A DNA stretch of 64,000 nt from Mycobacterium gordonae (GCF_001417955.2 NZ_LKTM01000001.1:248001-312000), one strand, 5' to 3'. Positions 9,342 to 18,205 are shown, counted from the first letter of the stretch. The notes: generated by a model not told the origin, from the sequence alone. Translations and numbers: made by a program.

Positions 9342-9773
9342 TCAGCGAGCGGGCGCGGTCAGGCGCTTCCACTTCAGCGTGACCTGGGTGCCGTGCGGCG
9401 TGCCCTGAATGTCCGCTTCGTCGGCCAGGACGCGCATCAGCGGGATACCGCGGCCCCGGGTCAGGTCCTTGGTCGCCCCGCGCTGGCGCCACCGGCCCCG
9501 ATCCTGGACCGTGACGGCCAGAGTGTCCGATTTGGCGTCATAAGCCGCGCTGACGTCCATCGTCCCGGCATCCGGGGTGTCCCGATACGCGAATTCGGCG
9601 GCGTTTGCCAGGGCCTCGCTGACCGCCAGCACCAGGTCGCTGAACCGCTCGGCGCCCAGCGTGAAGTGCCGGTCGAGCCAGTTGCGGAACTCGACACGGA
9701 TCCGGTGAGCGTTGAGCGCATCCGCAGCCACCCGCATACGGACAAAGCGGGACCGGTCGTCGAGAGGCGTCAT
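9342..9773 (-). CDS. Anti-sigma factor / RsbW-like histidine kinase-fold ATPase
   Basis: The 143-residue protein is a single GHKL ATPase domain: N box EALANAAEF at about residues 52-60, G1 box VQDRGRW, and G2 box GRGIPLMRVLAD. Proteins of this size and layout bind a sigma factor and phosphorylate a STAS antagonist. It lies 48 bp downstream of a STAS gene on the same strand, fitting a partner-switching pair. No sigma factor gene is nearby, so its target is unknown. Confidence 0.88.
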   Translation of the reverse strand: MTPLDDRSRFVRMRVAADALNAHRIRVEFRNWLDRHFTLGAERFSDLVLAVSEALANAAEFAYRDTPDAGTMDVSAAYDAKSDTLAVTVQDRGRWRQRGATKDLTRGRGIPLMRVLADEADIQGTPHGTQVTLKWKRLTAPAR

Positions 9774-9821
9774 GAGAGGGCCGACGGTCAGCGTGTCCTG
9801 CCCTCCCGGTTACAGGCAGGT

Positions 9822-10217
9822 TCAGGCACCGGCGATCCAGCTCAGCGCGTTATCCAGAGTGCGGTGCAACGACAGCAGGCTGTCGATACCCATCAGTTTG
9901 ATCGGACGGCTGGTGGCCGGGCCGTCGGCCACGACCGCGAAGCGCGTCGGCGGCGCCACTTCGGCCTGTCCGTTGACCAGGACACTCAGTCCGGCAGAGG
10001 CCAGGAACTCGACCTTGGTGAGGTCGACGATCAATGCCGCCGGGCTGGGAGCCAGGGCCGTGTGTATCGCCTCGGCCAGCGCTGGAGCGCTGAGCATGTC
10101 CACTTCGCCCGAGACGGCGAGCACGACGGCACCGTCCGTCTCGTACTGTTCGACTTCGAATGGGGCTCGATTCACTGAATCGCCGGGTTGATCGACCATG
10201 CTGTATCTCAAATCCAT
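9822..10217 (-). CDS. STAS-domain anti-sigma factor antagonist
   Basis: This protein of up to 131 residues is a STAS domain with the phosphoacceptor region DLTKVEFLASAGLSVL, where the Ser of ASAGL is the predicted phosphorylation site. Unphosphorylated, it would sequester the RsbW-like protein encoded just downstream. Two starts are possible: the ATG at 10217, with AAGG immediately before it and a TAGCGT hexamer 12 nt upstream, or the ATG at 10199. The core domain is unaffected by the choice. Confidence 0.85.
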   Translation of the reverse strand: MDLRYSMVDQPGDSVNRAPFEVEQYETDGAVVLAVSGEVDMLSAPALAEAIHTALAPSPAALIVDLTKVEFLASAGLSVLVNGQAEVAPPTRFAVVADGPATSRPIKLMGIDSLLSLHRTLDNALSWIAGA

Positions 10218-10491
10218 CCTTGCGGGAAAACGCTACTTTTCAGACAACCACGCAAAACCGGGGCTGTTGCTTCAACCCGCCGAACACCGCCGGATCCTGC
10301 GCCGGCAAAAGCGGCGCGACGGCAGTTAACCGCTGCCAATTCTAGGTCACGCGGCAAAAACGCCCGAATCGCGCCGCGGGCCGGCCGCGTCCGGCCGGAC
10401 ATCGGCACTGGTGGGCCGGTCCATGACGCCACTCATCCGTTGTCTGACGAACCCCGCTCCCGGGGCTTGTGCACGTTGGTAGCGTCTGGGG

Positions 10492-11541
10492 ATGCTCTTT
10501 GCTGCCCTGCGCGATATGCAATGGCGGAAGCGACGCCTCGTTATCGCCATTGTCAGCACCGGACTGATCTTCGGGATGACGCTCGTGATGAGCGGGCTGG
10601 CGAATGGTTTCACCGTGGAGGCCCGTAACACCGTCGATTCGCTGGGGGTTGACGCTTTCGTGGTGAAGGACGGCTCGGCCGGACCTTTCCTGGGGTCGAC
10701 CCCGTTCCCCGACGTCGATCTGGCCAGGGTGAGAGGCGAGGCCGGAGTTTCGGCGGCGGCGCCGCTGGGTTGCGTCGGGACGATCATGAGAGAGGGCACG
10801 TCGACGCGGAACGTCACGGCCTTCGGGGCGCCCGAGCACGGGCCCGGTATGCCACAGGTTTCGGAAGGCCGGGCGCCCTCCCGGCCCGACGAGGTCGCCG
10901 CCTCCAGCGTCTTGGGCCGCCACCTCGGCGACACCATTCAGGTGGGTGCGCACACCTTGAAGATCGTCGGCATCGTGCCCAACTCGACGGCGCTGGCGAA
11001 AATCCCCAACATCTTCCTGACCACCGAGGGCCTGCAGCAGGTCGCCTACAACGGACAGCCCATGGTCACCTCGATCGGCATCGACGGCACCCCGCGGGCA
11101 CTCCCGGACGGCTACCGCACCTTCGACCGCGACGGCGCCGTCAAGGACTTGATCCGCCCGTTGAAGGTGGCGGTGAACTCGATCACGATCGTGGCGATCC
11201 TGCTGTGGATCGTGGCGGTGCTGATCGTCGGATCGGTGGTGTACCTGTCTGCGCTCGAGCGGGTGCGCGACTTCGCGGTGTTCAAGGCGATCGGCACACC
11301 GACGCGGTCGATCCTGGCCGGGCTGGCGTTGCAGGCGCTGATCGTCTCGCTACTGGCCGCGGTGGTAGGCGTTATCCTTTCCAAGCTGTTGGCGCCGTTG
11401 TTCCCGATGGTCGTCGCAGTGCCGTCACTCGCCTATGTGCTACTTCCGGTGGTCGCGATCGTCATCGGCCTGCTGGCCAGCCTCGCCGGGCTGAGACGGG
11501 TGGTGGCCATTGATCCCGCTCTCGCATTCGGAGGTCCCTGA
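10492..11541 (+). CDS. ABC transporter permease, FtsX/MacB type (Rv0072-like)
   Basis: The 349-residue membrane protein has one N-terminal transmembrane helix (about residues 15-35), a large extracytoplasmic MacB-type domain, and three C-terminal helices (about 225-345). This is the MacB/FtsX permease fold, which performs mechanotransmission or lipid/lipoprotein export rather than amino acid import. It matches M. tuberculosis Rv0072 in length and arrangement, whose old label of glutamine transport is not supported by this fold. The partner ATPase begins 3 bp after its stop. A TAGCGT hexamer ends 6 nt before the ATG, so the transcript may be leaderless. Confidence 0.9.
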   Translation: MLFAALRDMQWRKRRLVIAIVSTGLIFGMTLVMSGLANGFTVEARNTVDSLGVDAFVVKDGSAGPFLGSTPFPDVDLARVRGEAGVSAAAPLGCVGTIMREGTSTRNVTAFGAPEHGPGMPQVSEGRAPSRPDEVAASSVLGRHLGDTIQVGAHTLKIVGIVPNSTALAKIPNIFLTTEGLQQVAYNGQPMVTSIGIDGTPRALPDGYRTFDRDGAVKDLIRPLKVAVNSITIVAILLWIVAVLIVGSVVYLSALERVRDFAVFKAIGTPTRSILAGLALQALIVSLLAAVVGVILSKLLAPLFPMVVAVPSLAYVLLPVVAIVIGLLASLAGLRRVVAIDPALAFGGP

Positions 11542-11544
11542 CCG

Positions 11545-12537
11545 GTGGGTGATCTGAGCATTCAGAACCTGGTCGTCGAGTACTACAGCGGCGGCTATGC
11601 CCTGCGACCGATCAACGGGTTGAACCTCGATGTGGCGTCCGGGTCGCTGGTGATCCTGCTCGGACCGAGCGGGTGCGGGAAGACGACACTGCTGTCCTGC
11701 CTGGGCGGCATTCTGCGGCCGAAGTCCGGGGCGATCAAGTTCGACGATCTGGACATCACGACCCTCGACGGCGCGGCGCTGGCGAAGTACCGGCGGGACA
11801 AGGTCGGCATCGTCTTTCAGGCGTTCAACCTGGTACCGAGCCTCACCGCACTGGAGAACGTGATGGTGCCGATGCGCGCGGCCGGGATGTCCCGGGCCGC
11901 TTCGCGCAAGCGTGCCGTGGAGTTGCTGGAGCGCGTCAACCTCGGTGACCGGATGAAGCACCGCCCCGGGGACCTCAGTGGCGGGCAGCAGCAACGCGTC
12001 GCCGTCGCCCGCGCGATCGCCCTGGATCCGCCGTTGATCCTGGCGGACGAACCCACCGCTCACCTCGATTTCATTCAGGTCGAGGAGGTGCTGCGGCTGA
12101 TCCGCGAACTAGCCGACGGTGACCGGGTAGTGGTGGTGGCAACCCACGACAGCCGAATGCTTCCACTGGCCGACCGCGTCGTCGAGCTGACGCCCGACTT
12201 CGCCGAGACGGACCGGGAACCGGAAACGGTGGAGCTGGCGGCCGGCGAGGTGTTGTTCGAGCAGAGCACGATGGGCGAGCTGATCTACGTGGTGAGTGAG
12301 GGCGAGATCGAGATCGTGCACGAAATGGCCGACGGCGGTGAGGAACTGTTCAAGGTGGTCGGACCCGGAGACTACTTCGGTGAGATCGGGGTGCTGTTCC
12401 ACCTGCCGCGCTCGGCCACCGCGCGTGCCCGCACCGCGGCGACCGTCGTCGGCTACACGGCGCCGGCGTTTCGGGAGCGGCTGGGCACCGGCGGGCTGCG
12501 GGACCTGATCGAACACCGCGCGCTGGGCAGCGACTGA
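11545..12537 (+). CDS. ABC transporter ATPase with C-terminal cyclic-nucleotide-binding domain (Rv0073-like)
   Basis: The 330-residue protein has an ABC ATPase domain (about 1-215): Walker A GPSGCGKTT, signature LSGGQQQRVAVARA and Walker B LILADEPTAHLD. Residues 225-330 form a cyclic-nucleotide-binding domain whose phosphate cassette reads FGEIGVLFHLPRSATARA, with the Glu and Arg-Ser-Ala-Thr contacts kept. cAMP or cGMP may therefore gate transport. It pairs with the permease immediately upstream and resembles Rv0073. The start is GTG. Confidence 0.93.
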   Translation: MGDLSIQNLVVEYYSGGYALRPINGLNLDVASGSLVILLGPSGCGKTTLLSCLGGILRPKSGAIKFDDLDITTLDGAALAKYRRDKVGIVFQAFNLVPSLTALENVMVPMRAAGMSRAASRKRAVELLERVNLGDRMKHRPGDLSGGQQQRVAVARAIALDPPLILADEPTAHLDFIQVEEVLRLIRELADGDRVVVVATHDSRMLPLADRVVELTPDFAETDREPETVELAAGEVLFEQSTMGELIYVVSEGEIEIVHEMADGGEELFKVVGPGDYFGEIGVLFHLPRSATARARTAATVVGYTAPAFRERLGTGGLRDLIEHRALGSD

Positions 12538-12631
12538 ATCACCGGTTGAACGGATCACGGCGGCGCTTCGTGGTGCGGTGTGAGCACCGATCCCTGAGAC
12601 TGTGTCGGGACAGCTCAGAGAGGACGGCGGA

Positions 12632-13714
12632 ATGGAACCGCGCGACGACGACGAGTCCCGGGGGCGCTCCGCGCTGAGCCGGCGAGGGGCGCTGCTGGGG
12701 ATGGGCGCGGTGGCCGGGTTCGCCGCGGTGGACGTCGGCGCGTTCGTCTACGCCGGTGGCTGGCTGCGGCCCGACACGCTGACCCCGGGACGGTTCACCG
12801 ATCGTTTCGAGGATATTTACGGCCGCCACAACGGCTTTCGCCGCAACCACGCCAAAGGGCTCAGTGCCACCGGCACTTTCGAGAGCAACGGATCGGGTGT
12901 GAGCATCTGCCGGGCGACGGTGTTCAGGCGCGGCACGGTACCGGTGATCGGCCGGTTCTCGCTGGGCGGCGGGCTACCCGATCAGCCCGACAAAGCCGAC
13001 ACCGTCCGTGGTCTGGGCCTGTTGTTGCAGACATCGGACGGCCAGCAGTGGCGCACCGCCATGATCAACCTCCCCGTCTTCACCGACAGCACGCCGCAGG
13101 GGTTCTACGAGCGACTGCTGGCCGGTAAACCGCAACCCGACACCGGCAAACCGGACCCGCAGCTCATGGCCGCGTTTCTGCAGCGCCATCCGGAGACCGC
13201 GGCGGCGATGAAGATCATCAGGCAGTCACCACCCAGCGCAGGTTTCGCCGACAGTACATTCAACGGGCTCAATGCTTTTCGCTTCACCAGCGAGTCCGGT
13301 GCAACCGTTGCGGTGCGGTGGTCCGTGATTCCGCTCGACAACGGCGGCCCGGCCGCCACGCCCCCGCCGACCGACAAGGACTACCTGTTCGACGAACTCA
13401 TCCGCACGGTGGCGCAGCGACCGGTGCGCTGGCGCCTGGTCCTGACCGTCGGTGAGCCCGGCGATCCCACCGACGACGCGACCAGGCCCTGGCCTGCGAC
13501 GCGCCGCACCATCGATGCCGGCACCATCATCATCACCGCGGTACAGACCGAAGCGCCCGGCAACGCCAGGGATATCAACTTCGACCCGACCGTACTTCCG
13601 GACGGCATGGCTCTGTCGGATGATCCGATTCCCAAGGCCCGGGCCGGCGTGTACGCGCGCTCCTTCACCCGGCGTGCCGGAGAACCGAAGTCGCCCAGCG
13701 AAGTTCGCGTCTGA
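12632..13714 (+). CDS. Tat-exported catalase-like heme peroxidase (SrpA type)
   Basis: The 360-residue protein opens with a twin-arginine signal (SRRGALLG followed by a hydrophobic stretch), so it should be exported folded with heme. It is a reduced catalase: the distal His lies in RRNHAKG, and near the C-terminus NFDPTVLPDG and VYARSF supply the proximal Tyr region. At about 360 residues it lacks the outer parts of true catalases, as in the SrpA peroxidase group. The ATG at 12632 is chosen for the Shine-Dalgarno-like AGGACGGCGG; a GTG at 12602 is the alternative. The stop codon overlaps the cytochrome b561 start by one base. Confidence 0.9.
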   Translation: MEPRDDDESRGRSALSRRGALLGMGAVAGFAAVDVGAFVYAGGWLRPDTLTPGRFTDRFEDIYGRHNGFRRNHAKGLSATGTFESNGSGVSICRATVFRRGTVPVIGRFSLGGGLPDQPDKADTVRGLGLLLQTSDGQQWRTAMINLPVFTDSTPQGFYERLLAGKPQPDTGKPDPQLMAAFLQRHPETAAAMKIIRQSPPSAGFADSTFNGLNAFRFTSESGATVAVRWSVIPLDNGGPAATPPPTDKDYLFDELIRTVAQRPVRWRLVLTVGEPGDPTDDATRPWPATRRTIDAGTIIITAVQTEAPGNARDINFDPTVLPDGMALSDDPIPKARAGVYARSFTRRAGEPKSPSEVRV

Positions 13715-14292
13715 TGGCCGAGAAGAAAGCCGCTGCACCACGTTTCGCGCTCCCGTCACGGATTCTGCACTGGCTGATGGCGCCGATGGTGATCGCCCAA
13801 CTGCTCATCGGCGTGACGATGGTCGCGTCGCTGAGCCTCTACCCGCTGCTGCTGGCCATCCACCGCCCGCTGGGTGTGCTGATCCTGATCTTCGCGGTGA
13901 TCCGCCTGATCAACCGGTGGACCCACACCCTGCCGCCGTTCCTGGCCACCATGGGCCCCGCCGAACGCCGCATCGCCTCGTATTCGGAGTATCTGTTGTA
14001 CGGGTTGCTGTTCGTTCAGCCGCTGACCGGGTGGGCGATGCTGTCGGCGGCACGCAACCCGATCGTGTCGCTGGGCCCGTTTCACCTGTTCGGCATCGCG
14101 CCACACAACATCGACGTCTACTCGATGCTGCGCCAGGCCCACGGGCTCTTCGCCCTACTGCTATTCCTGGCCTTCACCGCACATGTCAGCGCGGTGCTGT
14201 TCCACACCTTCGTCTTGCGCGACCGGATCATCGACCGAATGGCAGTGTGGCCCAGCAGGAATCGGCAGCCGGTCAGCGGTGGTGCTGACTGA
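13714..14292 (+). CDS. Cytochrome b561 family membrane protein
   Basis: The 192-residue protein has four predicted transmembrane helices. His residues in FALPSRILHWLM, LAIHRPLG, the third helix and RQAHGLFALLLFLAFTAH are suited to bind two b hemes. It should pass electrons across the membrane, plausibly to the exported catalase-like peroxidase encoded directly upstream, since the two genes overlap (TGATG). Its 3' end overlaps the convergent lipoprotein gene by 20 bp. Confidence 0.9.
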   Translation: MAEKKAAAPRFALPSRILHWLMAPMVIAQLLIGVTMVASLSLYPLLLAIHRPLGVLILIFAVIRLINRWTHTLPPFLATMGPAERRIASYSEYLLYGLLFVQPLTGWAMLSAARNPIVSLGPFHLFGIAPHNIDVYSMLRQAHGLFALLLFLAFTAHVSAVLFHTFVLRDRIIDRMAVWPSRNRQPVSGGAD

Positions 14293-15214
14293 AGAATTGC
14301 CAGATGGTGTCGGTGGCGTCCAGCGCCGTGGACGGTTCGGGCAGGCCCAACCGCTCCAAGATGGGGCCACGGACGCCACCGGGCCACTGATGGCCGGCGT
14401 CTGCCACCGAAATAAGCTCGACGGTGCGCCCCTCGGGACACCCGGCCGTCTCGGTGGTCACCGCGCCGGCGGTTGCCGACGTCGGCGCCGCGCAATTGTC
14501 GATAGTCCGCCATGCGGCGGCCACCATGGGTACCGGCGGTCCGTCGACCCGCGGACTTCCGTTGACTTTCAAGGCCTTTCCGGGCCCCCCGTTGTAGGGC
14601 ACGCTCGCGTCGGCGGTGCCGTGGATCTGTAGTACCGACGTCGGGCGCGCCCGTGAACAATCGGTGACCAGGGTGCCTGCGACGGGTGCAATCGCGGCGA
14701 ACAGGTCCGTCTCACACGCCATCCTCAGCGCCATCATGGCGCCGTTCGACATTCCGGTGACGTACACGCGCGCCGCATCAACGGACGTCTGGCCCTTGAT
14801 TGCGGCGACGACCGCGCTGATGAATCCGACGTCATCGAGATTGGTCTCGGACGGATTGCCGCAGCACGAACCGGCGTTCCAGGCGCGGCCCAGGCCGTCG
14901 GGGTAGACGACCAGAAAATGCCCTTTGTCGGCCTCGGTATCCCAGTGGTAGGAACCTTCGGCCTGGGCGCCGCTGCCGAAACCGCCGTGCAGCATCACCA
15001 CCAACGGTGCGGCATCCGTCAACGCTTGCGGCCGGTACACATTGAATGTTCGGGTGGCGCCGGCCCACTCGATGCTCTGCGAGGACTTGCCCACCGGGAT
15101 GGCCGGGTGCTCGGGCGACCCGACGGCGTGGCCACCGCCGAAACAACCACCCAGCAGGACGACCAGGACTGCGATGAGGGCAACGACGCAGGCCCGGGCT
15201 TGTCGAGATGCCAT
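14273..15214 (-). CDS. Lipoprotein esterase, polyhydroxybutyrate depolymerase/feruloyl esterase type
   Basis: The 313-residue protein has a lipoprotein signal ending in the lipobox LLGGC (Cys24). An alpha/beta hydrolase domain follows, with LVVMLHGGFGSG, the nucleophile elbow TGMSNGA, and a late DAGHQWPGG supplying the His. This layout is that of the LpqP/LpqC group of surface esterases. It would act on ester bonds of extracellular or cell-wall substrates. The start is the ATG at 15214 (a TTG lies one codon upstream). Confidence 0.88.
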   Translation of the reverse strand: MASRQARACVVALIAVLVVLLGGCFGGGHAVGSPEHPAIPVGKSSQSIEWAGATRTFNVYRPQALTDAAPLVVMLHGGFGSGAQAEGSYHWDTEADKGHFLVVYPDGLGRAWNAGSCCGNPSETNLDDVGFISAVVAAIKGQTSVDAARVYVTGMSNGAMMALRMACETDLFAAIAPVAGTLVTDCSRARPTSVLQIHGTADASVPYNGGPGKALKVNGSPRVDGPPVPMVAAAWRTIDNCAAPTSATAGAVTTETAGCPEGRTVELISVADAGHQWPGGVRGPILERLGLPEPSTALDATDTIWQFFSQHHR

Positions 15215-15243
15215 CAATCCATGGTGACAGCCCCGCCGAAGAA

Positions 15244-15260
15244 TGACAAGTTACTTGTCA
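15244..15260. promoter_or_regulatory. MarR-type palindromic operator
   Basis: TGACAAGTTACTTGTCA is a perfect inverted repeat with 7-bp arms and a 3-nt spacer. It lies between the divergent esterase and MarR genes, the expected site for autoregulation. It also covers the first possible ATG of the MarR frame, which argues for a start further downstream. Confidence 0.7.
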
Positions 15261-15272
15261 AAAATTGATTTG

Positions 15273-15746
15273 ATGGCAGACTCTGCAGTCATGCCACGTC
15301 ACGACGCCCAGTGGGAACCGACGGTGCCCGCTCTGGTGCAGCGGTTGGCGGCTGCCGGTCGCCCGCGGCTCAAGCATGCTTTCGCAGTCGCCGGGCTGGA
15401 CGGGATTCGGCCGGCGCAGGCAGTCGCGCTGGTGCCGTTGGCGACCGGTGGACTGCACGCCTCGGATCTGGCCGACCGGCTGGGGGTGAGTCGCCAGGCG
15501 GTGGCCCAGGCCGTCACGGCGCTGGAGCGGCACGGCTACGTGACCCGTGGGCCGAACCCCGACGACGCGCGCACCAGAATCATCGAGCTCACTCCGCGCG
15601 GTCGTCAGACGCTACGCGTGATGCGTTCTACCGCAGTGGAATTAGAGGCGAGTTGGGAGCGGAAACTCGGCCGGCGCCGGCTCGGGGAACTGCGCGCGAC
15701 GCTGCAGTTGCTGCTGGCCGGCCCGGCTTCCGAAGACGACCGGTGA
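15273..15746 (+). CDS. MarR family transcriptional regulator
   Basis: The 157-residue protein carries a winged helix-turn-helix: LHASDLADRLGVSRQAVAQAVTALERHGYV, then the wing GPNPDDARTRIIELTPRGR. MarR dimers bind short palindromes and release DNA on ligand binding. The start at 15273 avoids the operator-like palindrome at 15244-15260; the ATG at 15291 is also possible. It diverges from the lipoprotein esterase, a likely target. Its last 119 bases overlap the convergent acyltransferase gene. Confidence 0.88.
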   Translation: MADSAVMPRHDAQWEPTVPALVQRLAAAGRPRLKHAFAVAGLDGIRPAQAVALVPLATGGLHASDLADRLGVSRQAVAQAVTALERHGYVTRGPNPDDARTRIIELTPRGRQTLRVMRSTAVELEASWERKLGRRRLGELRATLQLLLAGPASEDDR

Positions 15747-17043
15747 TGCCGGCCGCCGGCACTTGGACGGTCAGCAGCCGGGCAGCCAGCAACGCGGCGA
15801 GCATCACCGCGACGCAGACCAGGCCGTCGTCCTTGAGTCCCCACTTCACCGCGGCCAGCAACGCCGCGCCCGCGACACACAGCAGGGTGCCGACCATCCG
15901 GCTGCGCCGGACCGACGGGGCCGCGGAGGCGCCGTCCCAACCGGGCAGCGGGTTGTTCTCCAGCGGGCGCAGCGCCACGAACAGCACTGCCACCACACCG
16001 ATCATTATGAAGAGCTGCTCGAACGTGACGGCGAGAAAGTCCGGCCGGCCCGGGTAGCGCGGGTGCCCGAAGCTGTCGAAGAGCACGTGCACGGCCAGCA
16101 GTGCCGGCATGTGCCACAGGTACAGGGTCATCGCGCCGGAGTTGCCGATCGCCGTGAACCACCACACCCGCGGCCGCCGCGCCCACCGGTTGATCGCCGG
16201 TGCCGCGGCGATGGCCAACGCGCTCAACACAATCGCGTGCCCGGCGAGCAACAGTGACGGGGGGCTCATGTTGGGCAGGCGCATGCCCTCGATGCCGACC
16301 AGGCTCAGCTCGTAGGGGCCCCAGTTCAGCAGCGCGATGTTGACTGCCAGCATTGCCGCGGCAGTCGCCAGTGCAGCACGTCCGGTGAGCAGTCCCCGGC
16401 GGTAGACCACACCGAACATGCCGGGAATCAGCCAGACCGCCATATTGAGGTAGCCGAGTGGCGCCACCGCCCAGTGCAATCGGGCGGCGTCAATGACCGC
16501 GGCCAGGGTGTAGACCCCGACGACCCCGGCCACCAGACGGGCCGGTGTGGTGATCCGCGACAACACCGGCATCGCCGCCAACACCAGCACGTAAACCCCC
16601 AGGAACCAGAGCAATTGGATGCTGATTCCAGCAACCGGCTCGTAAACATGTTGGGGCAGAACGGGATAGAGCGCCATCAGAGCGACTGCCCAGAATGCCA
16701 AGTAGTAGAACACCGGCCGGAACAGCCTCGTGCAGCGCTTCATCAACCAGGCGCCCCAGCTACTACCGGGCTGCCAGGACGTCACGCATGCGGCGGTGCC
16801 GGCGAAGAAGAACAGCGGCATGATCTGGAAGATCCAGGTCAGCGCCTGGAATCCCACCGATGTGGTGAGCAGGTTGTCCCAGATCAGCACACCTCCTCGG
16901 ATGGTGCTGATGGCCATCACGGTGTGGCCGGTCACCACGCCGATCAGGGCGGTGATACGGATGACGTCGATAGCGCGATCACGGTCGGAGGGGGTGCGCG
17001 CGTCCAGTTCGGTGGGGCTGGGAAAGCCCATCAAAGTGGTCAT
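15628..17043 (-). CDS. Acyltransferase family 3 integral membrane protein
   Basis: The 471-residue protein has about ten transmembrane helices and the acyltransferase-3 pattern. The first helix contains RITALIGVVTGH, where a conserved His would be catalytic, and an FFFAGTAA helix and the ALYLWHMPAL helix follow. Such proteins acylate sugars or lipids at the inner membrane. The last 45 residues are Ala/Arg/Pro-rich and overlap the MarR gene by 119 bp, so the C-terminal tail may be a recent extension. A hairpin at 17088-17107 separates it from the PE_PGRS upstream. Confidence 0.88.
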   Translation of the reverse strand: MTTLMGFPSPTELDARTPSDRDRAIDVIRITALIGVVTGHTVMAISTIRGGVLIWDNLLTTSVGFQALTWIFQIMPLFFFAGTAACVTSWQPGSSWGAWLMKRCTRLFRPVFYYLAFWAVALMALYPVLPQHVYEPVAGISIQLLWFLGVYVLVLAAMPVLSRITTPARLVAGVVGVYTLAAVIDAARLHWAVAPLGYLNMAVWLIPGMFGVVYRRGLLTGRAALATAAAMLAVNIALLNWGPYELSLVGIEGMRLPNMSPPSLLLAGHAIVLSALAIAAAPAINRWARRPRVWWFTAIGNSGAMTLYLWHMPALLAVHVLFDSFGHPRYPGRPDFLAVTFEQLFIMIGVVAVLFVALRPLENNPLPGWDGASAAPSVRRSRMVGTLLCVAGAALLAAVKWGLKDDGLVCVAVMLAALLAARLLTVQVPAAGITGRLRKPGRPAATAASRAVPRAGAGRVSAPNSPLIPLR

Positions 17044-17087
17044 TCAAGCAGCTTTGCCGCTCGGCGCGGGGCGGCGCCTGCGTAGTT

Positions 17088-17107
17088 CTACCCGTCTCGG
17101 CGGGTAG
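17088..17107 (-). terminator. Hairpin after PE_PGRS gene
   Basis: CTACCCG and CGGGTAG form a 7-bp stem with a 6-nt loop just past the PE_PGRS stop codon and before the acyltransferase start on the same strand. There is no T tract, as is usual for mycobacterial terminators. Confidence 0.5.
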
Positions 17108-17109
17108 CT

Positions 17110-18189
17110 CTACGGGCCGAGCCCGTCCGCGCCCTGTACTCCGGCGCTTCCGAGATATTGGCCGGCACTGCCGCCCGCGCCACCGTGCGCCGGGTCGAAA
17201 CCGGCGCCGCCGGCACCGCCGTCGCCACCGTCGCCGACGAACTGCGCGCTGCCGCCGCTGCCGCCGGCTCCGCCCGACCCGTTGACGACGGAGGCTTCCC
17301 CGCCCTGGCCACCCCGGCCACCGTTGCCGAACTGCCCGCCATCACCGCCGTCACCGCCGACCCCGCCGCGCAGGGACGTGCTGGATCCGAACCCGTCGCC
17401 GCCGGCTCCACCGCTGCCGAAGAACTGGCCGCCGTTGCCGCCGTTGCCGCCGTCACCACCGCCCGCGGGACCGAAGGCGCCGGCGCCGCCGGCTCCGCCA
17501 TTGCCGAACCACCCGGCGCTGCCGCCCTGGCCGCCCCAGCCGCCGGTCATGTTGGCACCGCCCAGTCCGCCTTGTCCGCCGGCCCCGCCGTTACCGAACA
17601 GCCATCCGCCGGATCCGCCGTTGCCGCCGGGAGGCGCGATCTTGTTGATTGCGGTGCTGGCACCGCCCTGACCGCCGCTGCCGCCATTGCCGATGAATCC
17701 CGCGGAACCACCGCGGCCGCCGAACTGGCCGGGTCCGCCGGAGCCGCCGTTGCCGCCATTGCCGAACAACAGCCCGCCCGCCCCACCGGCCTGACCGGTT
17801 CCCGGGGCGCCGTCGGCTCCGTTCCCGATCAGTGGACGGCCGGTGGCCGCCTGGGTCGGCGCATTGACGGCGTCGAGCAGGGCTTGCGGCGCGCCCTGCA
17901 GCAACGCGGCGATGTTCGTCGACTCCGCGGCGGAGTAACTGCCTCCTGCGGCATTGAGTGTCTGCACGAACTGTTCGTGAAAGACGGACAGCTGGGCGCT
18001 GGCCAATCGATACGCCTGGGCGTTGCGGCTGAACGCCGCCGCCACCGCGGCCGACACCTCGTCGGCACCGGCTGCCAGCACGTGAGACGCCGGGCCTGCC
18101 GCGTTCGCGGCGTCCAGCGCCGTGCCGATGCGGGCCATATTCGTTGCCGCTGCGGCCAGCAACTCCGGCACGGCCGTCAGATAAGACAA
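17110..18189 (-). CDS. PE_PGRS family protein
   Basis: The 359-residue protein has a PE domain (about residues 1-93, beginning SYLTAVPELLAAAATNMARIG), a linker with [11 protein letters not shown] at about 118, and then a PGRS region of Gly-Gly-X and Gly-Asn-Gly-Gly repeats to the C-terminus. PE proteins are exported by ESX-5 and sit on the outer membrane or surface. No separate C-terminal domain is present. The start is TTG with GGGGG about 8 nt upstream. It begins 16 bp after a small membrane-protein gene and may be co-transcribed with it. Confidence 0.95.
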   Translation of the reverse strand: MSYLTAVPELLAAAATNMARIGTALDAANAAGPASHVLAAGADEVSAAVAAAFSRNAQAYRLASAQLSVFHEQFVQTLNAAGGSYSAAESTNIAALLQGAPQALLDAVNAPTQAATGRPLIGNGADGAPGTGQAGGAGGLLFGNGGNGGSGGPGQFGGRGGSAGFIGNGGSGGQGGASTAINKIAPPGGNGGSGGWLFGNGGAGGQGGLGGANMTGGWGGQGGSAGWFGNGGAGGAGAFGPAGGGDGGNGGNGGQFFGSGGAGGDGFGSSTSLRGGVGGDGGDGGQFGNGGRGGQGGEASVVNGSGGAGGSGGSAQFVGDGGDGGAGGAGFDPAHGGAGGSAGQYLGSAGVQGADGLGP

Positions 18190-18205
18190 TTCGCGGCCCC
18201 CGGCC

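Noticed and set aside
7834-9408. 524-codon plus-strand frame
   Set aside because: Antisense to the amidohydrolase gene, no recognisable domain.
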